Source: Paraniabella defluvii
GTDB lineage: Bacteria; Bacteroidota; Bacteroidia; Chitinophagales; Chitinophagaceae
Assembly (NCBI GenBank): GCA_019316985.1
Contig: CP079215.1
Location: 3,286,001-3,350,000 of the forward strand
Reading direction: 5' to 3'
Length of the DNA: 64,000 bases
Under the pieces are notes generated by a model. It had not been told where the DNA came from. It did no database searches and saw nothing but the letters and a program-made list of their open reading frames with translations. This document shows, piece after piece, positions 52,579 through 64,000 of the stretch. The position numbers and the translations under genes are program-made. Each line of letters opens with the position of its first letter. The stretch's first letter is position 1.

Positions 52579-53163
52579 ATGCAGCAAAAGCGTTTTTCAG
52601 GATATCTTATCGGGGCGTTCATTGTTTTACTGGGCCTCTATGTAATCGTTGCTTACAACTCGTTAGTACGTAAGGAAGAAAAAATGGAGCAAACCTGGGC
52701 CGATGTGCAAAGCACTTACCAGCGAAGGCTCGATTTAACTCCCAACCTGGTGAATACGGTAAAGGGAATGGCCAGCTTTGAGCAGGAAACCCTGGTTCAG
52801 GTAACACAGGCCCGTAGCAATGCGCTTGCTGCTTCCGGCGCAGGTTTGTCGGCAGATAGCTATAACCGGCAGACCAGTTTGCAGGATACGCTGGCTGCAG
52901 CTTCTAACCGCTTAATAGCAGTTATAGAAAAATATCCTGTTTTACGCGGAACCGAGGCTTACCGGGGATTGCAGGTGCAGCTGGAAGGTAACGAAAGGAG
53001 GATAAAGGTAGCACGGGCCGATTTTAATGCCGCTGTCAGAGATTACAACGAAGCAGCCCGTTCTTTTCCTAAAAGCCTGGTAGCAAAAATGTTCGGATTC
53101 GAGGTAAAAGAAGGGTTTAAGGCAGTTGAGGGCGCACAAAATAATGTGGACATTAAATTTTAA
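52579..53163 (+). CDS. LemA family membrane protein (second copy)
   Basis: An intact 194-residue paralogue, with helix YLIGAFIVLLGLYVIVAYNS and the same domain landmarks (KMEQTWADVQSTYQRRLDL, PNLVNTVKGMASFEQETL, RADFNAAVRDYNEAARSFP). It is clearly similar to the first copy over its whole length, so it arose by tandem duplication. The gap to the first copy is nine bases; the TPM gene begins five bases after its stop. Confidence 0.9.
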   Translation: MQQKRFSGYLIGAFIVLLGLYVIVAYNSLVRKEEKMEQTWADVQSTYQRRLDLTPNLVNTVKGMASFEQETLVQVTQARSNALAASGAGLSADSYNRQTSLQDTLAAASNRLIAVIEKYPVLRGTEAYRGLQVQLEGNERRIKVARADFNAAVRDYNEAARSFPKSLVAKMFGFEVKEGFKAVEGAQNNVDIKF

Positions 53164-53168
53164 GCCAA

Positions 53169-53633
53169 TTGGAATTTTCATTATTTAAAAGCAAATCGCC
53201 ACAGTTTCTTACAGCTGCAGAAAAAGAGCAGATTGTAGAAGCGATCAGGAGCGCTGAAAGCCGCACCAGTGGCGAGATCCGGATTTACATGGAAAGCCAC
53301 TGTAAATATGTAGACCCCGTGGAGCGCGCGTCGGAGATCTTCTTTCAGTTAAAAATGGAGCAAACAGCCGAACGTAATGCGGTACTGCTTTATATAGCGG
53401 TTAAAGATCACCAGCTGGCTATTTATGGCGACGAAGGAATTTATAATAGAACCGGGGTGAAATACTGGCAGGAGCTGGTAAGCCACATCCTGCAGGAGTT
53501 TAACCAGGAGCATTTTGTACAGGGCATTTGCCAGTATGTGTATGAAATAGGAGAAGGCTTACACAGCTATTTTCCCTACGATCGGGCCAGCGATCATAAT
53601 GAATTACCCGACGATATTGTATTTGGTAAATAG
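53169..53633 (+). CDS. TPM domain protein, soluble
   Basis: An intact 154-residue protein of the TPM (YgcG/TLP18.3/MOLO-1) domain, seen in LTAAEKEQIVEAIRSAES, TSGEIRIYMESHCKYVDP, AERNAVLLYIAVKDHQLAIYGDEG and WQELVSHILQEF. No signal peptide or membrane helix. It opens with TTG at 53169, five bases after the LemA stop; there is no ATG nearby. TPM proteins next to LemA are widespread in Bacteroidota; the joint function is unknown. Confidence 0.82.
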   Translation: MEFSLFKSKSPQFLTAAEKEQIVEAIRSAESRTSGEIRIYMESHCKYVDPVERASEIFFQLKMEQTAERNAVLLYIAVKDHQLAIYGDEGIYNRTGVKYWQELVSHILQEFNQEHFVQGICQYVYEIGEGLHSYFPYDRASDHNELPDDIVFGK

Positions 53634-53718
53634 TAAATAAAAGTCTCATCAAAGCGAAACAACAAATACCCGTTTTTTACAGTTTTTAATTAGCAGCCTG
53701 CAGCGAGGCACCATTAGG

Positions 53719-54505
53719 TTGTTCCTGTTCTGCCTTTTTAGCGTGTTTGTTTTTACGGCGCAGGGGCAAATAGAGAACGATGTTCCCGCTGCTCCCAATC
53801 CTCCCAAGTTAGTTAATGATTTTTCGGGAAGCTTCCTTACTCCCGAGCAAAAGGATGCTCTGGAGCGTAAGCTGGTAGCTTACGACGACAGTACTTCCAA
53901 CCAGATCGCAATTGTTGTTGTAGACGACCTGAAAGGTTATTCGCGTGATGAGTTTGCCATTGCCCTGGGTAGAAAATGGGGTGTGGGAGGGCAAAAACAG
54001 TTCAACAATGGTGTTGTTATCTTAATAAATACAGGCACGAAGGGAGGACAGCGGGGTGTTTTCATAGCTCCCGGTTATGGTTTGGAAGGCTCGGTTACCG
54101 ATTTGATAGCCGATCAGATCGTACAAAATGTGCTGATCCCTAATTTCAGGCAGGGCAATAATTATCGGGGCTTGATGAAGCTACTACCGATATAATGGAA
54201 GCTGCTGCCGGTAAATACAAAGCGCCGGATGGATATAACCAGCGGGGAAAGGCGGCAGGTTATCGGGGCTTGTTATGGCGGCCATTATTCTTTTTATCAT
54301 CATTGTTATTATAAGCCGCAGGGGCGGCGGGGGTGGCGGATATGTGTCCCGCCGCGGGTATCGCGATGACTGGGGCGGCCCTGTGATCTTCCCCGGTGGA
54401 TGGTCGGGCGGCGGCAGCGGTGGCGGCTGGTCTGGCGGTGGAGGAGGCTTCGGTGGTTTTGGCGGCGGCGGATTTGGAGGTGGTGGCGCCGGTGGCAGCT
54501 GGTAA
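53719..54505 (+). CDS. TPM domain protein with Gly-rich tail (frameshifted)
   Basis: A membrane-anchored TPM protein of about 262 residues. Signal peptide (LFCLFSVFVFTAQGQ), TPM domain (LVNDFSGSFLTPEQKDALE, NQIAIVVVDDLKGYS, GVFIAPGYGLEGSVTD), then a helix (MAAIILFIIIVIISR) and a Gly/Ser/Trp-rich tail ending GGGGAGGSW. This arrangement is typical of YgcG-type TPM proteins. Breaks near 54175 and 54260. The start is uncertain: TTG 53719 is the first usable codon, and a missing base upstream may hide an ATG. Confidence 0.8.
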
Positions 54506-54529
54506 GTTATTAAGGCAATATGTACGATT

Positions 54530-55503
54530 ATGCTTAATAAATTAAAATTCATACTGCTTGTTGGCCTGTTGCCTTCGCAACTTTGGGCACAGCAAACTGA
54601 AGAAAAGCTGGTTCAGGAAACGAAATACCTGCTGTATTTACCAGAAAAGTATAAAGACGATACTACCCGCCGATGGCCCCTGGTTATATTTTTACACGGC
54701 TCGGGAGAAAGTGGCGATGATCTCAATAAAGTAAAAGTGCACGGCCCTCCCAAGCTCGTGGAAGCAGGGCGTCAATTCCCTTTATACTGGTTTCTCCTCA
54801 GGCTCCGCCCCGTACAGGCTGGCAGGTAGATGTTTTAAAAGCATTGCTGAACGATCTTAAAAGGAAATATAAGGTTGATGCAGACCGGGTATATATGACT
54901 GGCTTGAGCATGGGCGGTTTTGGTACCTGGAACTATGCAGAAAAGTATCCTTCAGACCTGGCGGCTATTGCGCCCGTTTGCGGAGGCGGCGACACGGAGA
55001 AAGCCTGGACTTTACGATACATGCCTGTATGGTGTTTTCATGGGGCCAAAGATGATGTGGTACTGCCGGCCGCGTCGATTAATATGATCGACGCAGTTCG
55101 TAAGTATAATAAAACGGGCGAAGTGAAATTTACGCTTTACCCGGATGCGAATCACAACAGCTGGGATGTAACTTATAATAATGACAGCTTGTATCAGTGG
55201 CTGCTTTCCAAAAGGCGATTTAGGTTCAGCCCGGTTGCCGTTCCTGATGCTACTCTAAAATTGTATACCGGCCAATACGCCGATCCGAAAAGCGACACCG
55301 TAACATTAATTACGGAAAACGGCCGGCTTTTAATAAAAGATGCAAATAATAAAGTTGTACTGAAAGCAACCTCGCCTGCCAATTTCTACTGGCAGGATGA
55401 TGCGATAGACGAAATTGAATTCAGCAAAAATCCTGACGGCACAGTATCCGGCTTTTCATTGCTGGCAGGCGAGCGCAAATTTTTCAGGAGGGTGAGGAAA
55501 TAA
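54530..55503 (+). CDS. Secreted alpha/beta hydrolase (esterase/phospholipase type) (frameshifted)
   Basis: A signal peptide (FILLVGLLPSQLWAQQ) is followed by an alpha/beta hydrolase with oxyanion strand PLVIFLHGSGESGDD, nucleophile elbow GLSMGG, acid region CFHGAKDDVVLPAAS and catalytic His in DANHNSWD. A C-terminal extension of about 95 residues (LKLYTGQYADPKSDTVTLITE) looks like a small beta-barrel add-on (DUF3471-like), whose role is unknown. Total about 324 residues. One break near 54780. The substrate is unknown; relatives hydrolyse carboxylesters or act as peptidases. It follows the TPM gene by 24 bases. Confidence 0.8.
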
Positions 55504-55580
55504 GGCTTTCCCGGAAATATTAAACAAACCCTAAAAGTTTTCAATTTACCGGCGACAAACGTCAAACCGATAATTTCAGC

Positions 55581-55588
55581 TAAATTTG
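55581..55588 (+). promoter_or_regulatory. Promoter -7 element of the DUF4476 gene
   Basis: TAAATTTG fits TAnnTTTG and lies 26 bases before the ATG at 55615. No clear -33 TTG is seen. Confidence 0.4.
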
Positions 55589-55614
55589 CCTGCAAGAAAA
55601 ATTATTATATTTAA

Positions 55615-56821
55615 ATGAACAGGCATTTTCTTTTTCGGCTTTATTCGCGCTCCTTTCTTTTGTCGGTTTTGGCCAGGGTTACCAGGTACAATCTAAATAT
55701 TTTGTTTATCTGCAAACCGAACCCGCGCAGCCGTTTTATATAAAGATCAATGGACAGCAAATCAGTGCCAATGCCTCAGGTTACTTAATTTTACCTCAAT
55801 TAAAGGATGGCGACTATAAACTGACGGTTGGTTTCCCTGATAGTAAAACGCCAGAACAACGCTTCGACTTTAAAATTGATTCGAAAGACAAGGGCTATCT
55901 TATAAAAGATTATGGTAATGACGGGTGGGGTCTGTTTGACCTTCAAACTATGGCCGTGCAGAAGGCGCTAAAAGGAAACGAAGAAGTGGTAACTGCCAAA
56001 GCCCCACCTCCGACGCCGAAAAATGAGCCTAAAAAGAAACAGTGCCCGCAGAAGGGGTGTCAGATTTTACGAAAGTATTGTCCCAGGCAGCTAATGACCC
56101 CAGTTTACTGGAAAAGCCAAAGCCGCAACCGGTAGAAGAAAAGCCTGTGGTTGTAACGCCTCCGCCTACGGCTGTGAATAAGCCAGAAGAAAAGCAGCCT
56201 GCAGCGGTGCAGGAAAAGCCTGTGGTAAGAGTACCCGACAATAGTACAGCTGCAGAACCTGTTCAAACCAAATCAGCAAAAGGTGTTACCATTGTTTACG
56301 ACGAACGGAATGAATCAGGACAGGTAGATCCCATCACTATCTTTATTCCCGAGCCCAGGGCCGGCGGACCGAAGGAGCCTGCGTCAACGCCGGCTCCAGT
56401 AACAGAGCGTGCGGTGAAAGAAACCCCGACTGTAAAAAATAAAGAAGAGAACAGTTTTAAAGTAGAGGAAAAAGCTCCCATGGCACAGGCTGCCACACCG
56501 GAAAAAACAACAGCAAAAAACAGTAATGCAGCCTGTAAATCGGTAGCCACAGAGGATGACTTTTTAAAGTTGCGCAGGGCTATGGCTTCCGAGGCCAATG
56601 ATGACAGCATGATTGCCCAGGCTTCCAAAGCTTTTAAGGCTAAATGTTATACTACGGCTCATATCAAGTACCTGAGCAGCATGTTCCTTTCTAATGCGGG
56701 CAAGTACAATTTTTATGCGGCGGCTTATCCCTACATTGCTGACAGGGAAAATTTCGCTTCATTAGCATCAGAAATAAAGGATGCAGGTTATAAAGACAAA
56801 TTCAACGCACTGATAAAGTAG
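55615..56821 (+). CDS. DUF4476 protein with Pro/Lys-rich linker (frameshifted)
   Basis: A secreted protein of about 402 residues. Signal peptide (FALLSFVGFGQG), an N-terminal beta domain (KYFVYLQTEPAQPFYIKING, GYLILPQLKDGDYKLTVGF), a long low-complexity linker rich in Pro, Lys, Glu and Val (KPKPQPVEEKPVVVTPPPT), and a C-terminal DUF4476 domain (ATEDDFLKLRRAMASEAND, YLSSMFLSNAGKYNFYAAAY). Breaks near 55622 and 56040. DUF4476 is common in Chitinophagaceae with unknown function; the linker suggests a spanning or cell-wall role. Confidence 0.82.
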
Positions 56822-56845
56822 TTGACTATTTCAACCATCACTTAA

Positions 56846-57583
56846 ATGTTCAACAGCCTTGCGTTATTTTCTGGAAGTATCTTACAAAGGCACGCGGTAC
56901 AATGGATTTCAGGTTCAGAAAAATGCGCTGACAATTCAGGGCGAGATTGAAAAGGCTTTCGGGGTTCTGTTTAAAAGCAGGGTAGAGCTAACCGGATCAT
57001 CCCGCACAGACGCGGGGTTCATGCCCGGCAGAATTTCTTTCATTTTGATTGGCCAGAGATCTTCCAGCAGAAATGGATCTATAATTTAAATGCCATTCTT
57101 CCCGCGGATATTGCGATTAACAGCATTGTTGAAAAAACTGATGAGGCGCACTGCCGCTTTGATGCACTAAGCAGAACCTATCATTACCATGTATATCAAT
57201 ATAAAAATCCTTTTATAGCAGACCGGGCTTATTTCTACCCCTACACCGTGAACTTGGAATTGCTCAATGCTGCTGCCCTTCTGATAAGGAACTATACTGA
57301 TTTTACATCTTTTTCCAAAAAGAATACCCAGGTAAAAACTTTTAACTGCACAATTCTTAAGAGTGAGTGGATCATTAAGGATGAGCAGCTGGTCTATATT
57401 GTGTCGGCCAATCGCTTTCTAAGAGGAATGGTTCGTGCGCTCACTGCAACAATGCTTAAGGTAGGGCGGGGTATTATTTCTCTGGATGATTTCAGGGCTA
57501 TCATTGAGTCGAAGGATTGCCGTAATACCTATTTTGATACACCTGCGCACGGGTTAACCTTGATGCAGGTAAGCTATTCCTGA
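56846..57583 (+). CDS. truA: TruA, tRNA pseudouridine synthase (frameshifted)
   Basis: TruA converts uridines 38-40 of the tRNA anticodon arm to pseudouridine. About 246 residues: RYFLEVSYKGTRYNGFQVQ at the start, the catalytic Asp in TGSSRTDAG, ALSRTYHYHVYQYKNPF, TSFSKKNTQVKTFNC, and FLRGMVRALTATMLKVGRG near the end. Breaks near 57020 and 57085. ATG 56846 gives MFNSL before the conserved start but needs one extra base; otherwise TTG 56859 is used. It is the last gene before the rRNA operon. Confidence 0.9.
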
Positions 57584-57803
57584 TTTAGATTACCCGGTAT
57601 ATTCATAAAGGGCTACAGCCGGTTTCCGGGAACCGCTAATATTGTCTTTGGGTGGTATAGTATGCTATAGGTTACAAATATTAATGGCTGCGGTAATGTT
57701 ATTAGTTCTTTTCACCATGGTTATAGATATATTATTAATCACTGGTTAGTTTATTACCCATTGGTTACGGGAAATATTTTTTACTTTTTTTTGTCTAAAA
57801 GAT

Positions 57804-57833
57804 TTTGTAATTTGGTAAAGAGTTCTATATTTG
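57804..57833 (+). promoter_or_regulatory. rRNA promoter P1
   Basis: TTTG at 57804-57807 and TATATTTG at 57826-57833 are 18 bases apart. It matches the Bacteroidota TTG/TAnnTTTG promoter and is the most upstream of four. Confidence 0.65.
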
Positions 57834-57916
57834 CACCCCGCTAGCGATTAGCGTAGTTCTTTAGGAGGTGTAATATTTTGGGAGAGAGATGGTTGGGTTG
57901 GATTTATAAAAATAAA

Positions 57917-57948
57917 TTTGGTCAATTAAAAATAAGCTCTTACATTTG
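57917..57948 (+). promoter_or_regulatory. rRNA promoter P2
   Basis: TTTG at 57917-57920 and TACATTTG at 57941-57948, 20 bases apart, with GC right after, as in P1. It is followed by a boxA-like AGTTCTTAG. Confidence 0.65.
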
Positions 57949-58104
57949 CATCCCGTTTGAGAGATACAGCGGCAAACAAGTTCTTAGAAAAGCCCTTAGG
58001 GTACTGGATAATAAATTAATAATGAATGTCTTACGAGTACATTCCGCTTATTTCCCATCTTTGTAGTTGAGTCTACATCTTGAAAAAAAAAAGTTTTAAG
58101 AAAG

Positions 58105-58137
58105 TTGGTTAAGTTTCGAAAAAGTTCCTTATCTTTG
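58105..58137 (+). promoter_or_regulatory. rRNA promoter P3
   Basis: TTG at 58105-58107 and TATCTTTG at 58130-58137, 22 bases apart. The adjoining GTTTCGAAAAAG motif also occurs ahead of P4, so P3 and P4 look like duplicated units. Confidence 0.65.
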
Positions 58138-58233
58138 CCGTCCGAAAATAATTGATCGGGTAGTTCTTAGAGGTTTTTGAATGATTTTAGAGATTGATTC
58201 TTTGAAATAAATTCAAAAAAGTTTCGAAAAAAA

Positions 58234-58265
58234 TTTGGCAGATTGAAGTTGAAACACTAACTTTG
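58234..58265 (+). promoter_or_regulatory. rRNA promoter P4
   Basis: TTTG at 58234-58237 and TAACTTTG at 58258-58265, 20 bases apart. It is the promoter closest to 16S, whose mature 5' end is about 395 bases further on. Confidence 0.65.
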
Positions 58266-58398
58266 CAATCCCAATTAAAAACAACGCTACGAAAGTTGTT
58301 TAGTTCTTCAGAAAGTTTACAGGTAGTTTGAGTGGTTAATCCCGCAGGTTGTATTAGAGATCGGGGTAGTATTTTACGCTCATTTAGTTTTAGAAATT

Positions 58399-58520
58399 AG
58401 TTCTTTAGATATTTGATAATGACGTTAAGGTCTGGTGGTTCATAACCATAATTATCACTTTAATCATTTAGCATATTAGCACATCAGCAAATTAGCTAAT
58501 TGATTGTAAGTTCTTTGAAA
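58399..58520 (+). promoter_or_regulatory. boxA-hairpin-boxA unit in the 16S leader
   Basis: AGTTCTTTAG is followed by AAGGTCTGGTGGTTCATAAC, which contains a perfect TGGTT/AACCA hairpin at 58436-58448, and then by AGTTCTTTGAAA at about 58509. The same order recurs in the spacer at 60542-60675. Its form and position match rRNA antitermination sites (boxA/boxB-like), but this is inference. Confidence 0.5.
58466..58500 (+). repeat. TTAGCA-type short tandem repeats in the leader
   Basis: Degenerate copies of a 10-11 base unit (TTAGCATA, TTAGCACA, TCAGCAAA, TTAGCTAA) follow one another. A longer set with the same unit lies in the spacer at about 60300-60342. Confidence 0.55.
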
Positions 58521-58660
58521 GTTTGGAAACAATAGCACAATCAAATTACTCTTAATTGAGTAACACGAAAGGTAAGTCAAAAAGCAAATAACATTCGATT
58601 TTTGACACGTTAATTTTTCTTCTTGAGAATTTTTAATAGTCAGTAAATCAAACTCATTTA

Positions 58661-60184
<1,524 letters not shown>

Positions 60185-60233
60185 GAGCAAGCACTTACCT
60201 GGTGCTGTTGTTTCCTCTTCTTTCAATATTATT

Positions 60234-60262
60234 TTAGTTCTTTCCATAAGACCTGATGGCCA
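60234..60262 (+). promoter_or_regulatory. Partial boxA-like unit after 16S
   Basis: AGTTCTTTCC is followed by AAGACCTGATGGCC, echoing the AGTTCTTT and AAGGTCTGATGG of the leader unit. It is a shortened third copy of that unit. Confidence 0.35.
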
Positions 60263-60297
60263 AATTTGAGTACGGCAATCTAAAGCCAGCAGCTGAT

Positions 60298-60342
60298 AAG
60301 CATTAGCACATTAGCATATTAGCCAATTGGCACATTAGCAAA
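60298..60342 (+). repeat. TTAGCA-type short tandem repeats in the 16S-tRNA spacer
   Basis: About four copies of a 9-11 base unit (CATTAGCA, CATTAGCATA, TTAGCCAA, CATTAGCAAA) sit directly before tRNA-Ile. They match the leader repeats at 58466-58500. Confidence 0.6.
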
Positions 60343-60343
60343 T

Positions 60344-60418
60344 AGATCCGTAGCTCAGCCTGGTTAGAGCACTACACTGATAATGTAGGGGTCACCAGTT
60401 CAAATCTGGTCGGGTCTA
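60344..60418 (+). tRNA. tRNA-Ile (GAT)
   Basis: Acceptor arms AGATCCG and CGGGTCT pair with one G-U. The D-arm TAGCTCAGCC..GGTTAGAGC and T-arm with TTCAAATC are present. The anticodon GAT is at 60379-60381. CCA is not encoded. It lies in the 16S-23S spacer. Confidence 0.93.
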
Positions 60419-60427
60419 CAAAACTCT

Positions 60428-60500
60428 GGGGGTTAGCTCAGTTGGCTAGAGCATCTGCCTTGCACGCAGAGGGTCATCGGTTCGACTCCGATATCCTCCA
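60428..60500 (+). tRNA. tRNA-Ala (TGC)
   Basis: It begins GGGGGTTAGCTCAG and ends ATCCTCCA, with the anticodon TGC at 60461-60463 and the T-arm TTCGACTC. CCA is not encoded. The Ile-Ala pair is the standard arrangement in this spacer. Confidence 0.95.
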
Positions 60501-60541
60501 CAAAGTAGGAGGTAAGGTTTTTGCATGAAACCTCACAGAAT

Positions 60542-60675
60542 AGTTCTTTAAATAAGATGGTAATGACTTAAGGGAAGTACTTAAGGTCTGATGGTTCATA
60601 ACCATATTATCAGCTACGATCATTGACACATTAGCGTAATAGCTGGTTGTTAATTTGATTAAAAGTTCTTTGACA
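60542..60675 (+). promoter_or_regulatory. boxA-hairpin-boxA unit before 23S
   Basis: AGTTCTTTAAA (60542), AAGGTCTGATGGTTCATAAC with a perfect TGGTT/AACCA hairpin (60592-60604) and AGTTCTTTGACA (about 60664) repeat the order of the 16S leader unit. This suggests that both rRNAs are transcribed through the same antitermination or processing signal. Confidence 0.5.
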
Positions 60676-60855
60676 TATTGGAAAAAAATATTGTTAGGAG
60701 AGTACCTAACATAGTTTATCGATCATAATTGTAAAATATCACCAATATTTTGGTTGGTCTGAAGCAATGTGGTCGGGTAACAACTACAACAAACTAAATA
60801 AACAAGTCCAGCAGAGATGCTGGCCTCATATTAATTAAGTTTAATAAACTTTTTT

Positions 60856-63640
<2,785 letters not shown>

Positions 63641-63784
63641 AATTTTATTTTGTTAGGTACTCTTCTAATTTTTTAAATTTTTTCCAATATGTTATATTAT
63701 TCAAGTTGAAAAGTTGCTAAGTTCACAAGTTGATAAGGACTTACCTGTTAATTAAATACTTATAAACCATTCAGCTCAAGAATT

Positions 63785-63897
63785 TATGGTGGTTATACCA
63801 AGGGTGTTCACCTCTTCCCATACCGAACAGAGAAGTTAAGCCCCTTAAGGCCGATGGTACTGCACCACAATGCGGGAGAGTAGGTAGCTGCCATTCT
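63785..63897 (+). rRNA. 5S ribosomal RNA
   Basis: The 5S hallmarks CCCATACCGAACAGAGAAGT and GGGAGAGTAGGTAGCTGCC are present, with TGGTGG/CTGCCA closing the molecule. It lies about 145 bases after 23S in the usual order. Confidence 0.95.
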
Positions 63898-63903
63898 TAT
63901 TAG

Positions 63904-63931
63904 AAGCCTCACAGTAATGTGGGGCTTTTTT
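63904..63931 (+). terminator. Terminator of the rRNA operon
   Basis: GCCTCACA and TGTGGGGC pair (one G-U) around GTAA, followed by TTTTTT. It lies seven bases after 5S. The rest of the window to 64000 shows nothing assignable. Confidence 0.88.
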
Positions 63932-64000
63932 GTGCCCGGATCCCGGCAGGTTTTAAGTTAATATGACCCAACAGCTGTAATAGCTACCCGCATACACTGC

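Larger units (their letters stand above)
57584..58660 (+). promoter_or_regulatory. rRNA operon leader region, about 1.1 kb without a gene
   Basis: No protein gene is accepted (a short frame at 57878-58066 lies over a promoter). The stretch carries four tandem promoters (listed separately), six copies of a boxA-like AGTTCTT element (about 57857, 57977, 58160, 58302, 58399, 58509), a TGGTT-CAT-AACCA hairpin (58436-58448), and a run of TTAGCA-type repeats at about 58466-58500. Confidence 0.7.

Noticed and set aside
57878..58066. Short ORF before 16S
   Set aside because: It overlaps promoter P2 and boxA-like elements and has no family resemblance.

Overview
The window is chromosomal DNA from a member of the Bacteroidota, most likely family Chitinophagaceae. 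The 16S rRNA has the look of the Niabella/Terrimonas group, but this genus-level guess is from memory and tentative. Supporting signs are two SusC/SusD pairs, promoters of the Bacteroidota type (TTG ... TAnnTTTG), few Shine-Dalgarno sites, and Chitinophagaceae-type small families (DUF4476, SIMPL, LemA/TPM).

A feature of the whole window is that most protein genes are broken into two to six overlapping reading-frame pieces. Wherever I rebuilt the break, one base was missing, usually from a short homopolymer, and the pieces together give a full-length conserved protein. The 16S gene also lacks an A in an otherwise universal stretch. I read these as deletion errors in a draft sequence, so broken genes are listed as single CDS spans with the frameshifts noted.

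Layout: 1-3262 holds a partial metallo-beta-lactamase-fold hydrolase, a GNAT acetyltransferase, a gene-poor stretch and an Asp/Asn hydroxylase. 3538-7356 has an acyltransferase, a sigma-54-type response regulator and two small-molecule or unknown genes. 7531-16133 is a kdp potassium-uptake operon: two tiny coupled ORFs, kdpF, kdpA, kdpB, kdpC, an outer-membrane porin, a short KdpD (sensor input domains only) and a separate histidine kinase. The upstream NtrC-type regulator probably completes the system. 16186-25191 is a sulfur-scavenging operon: an RNA leader encoding a 34-residue peptide that ends in four Cys codons, then SusC, SusD, a rhodanese-thioredoxin fusion and two sulfatases. 25250-30329 (minus) carries a PepSY protein, a siderophore-type TonB receptor and a ROK regulator. 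30489-37736 is a second SusC/SusD locus with a Gfo/Idh/MocA oxidoreductase and a DUF1080 hydrolase, suggesting glycoside breakdown through 3-keto intermediates. 37836-46099 is mostly housekeeping (SIMPL, M48 protease, plsY, prmA, DUF445, ypdA, pdhB). 46194-57583 holds a response regulator without a DNA-binding domain, an exported TldD/TldE-like pair, a LemA/TPM cluster, an esterase, a DUF4476 protein and truA. 57804-63931 is a complete rRNA operon (16S, tRNA-Ile, tRNA-Ala, 23S, 5S) with four tandem promoters and repeated boxA-like/hairpin units.

The most interesting element is the poly-cysteine leader peptide and its competing RNA stems in front of the sulfatase operon. It looks like a cysteine-sensing attenuation device controlling organosulfate uptake.
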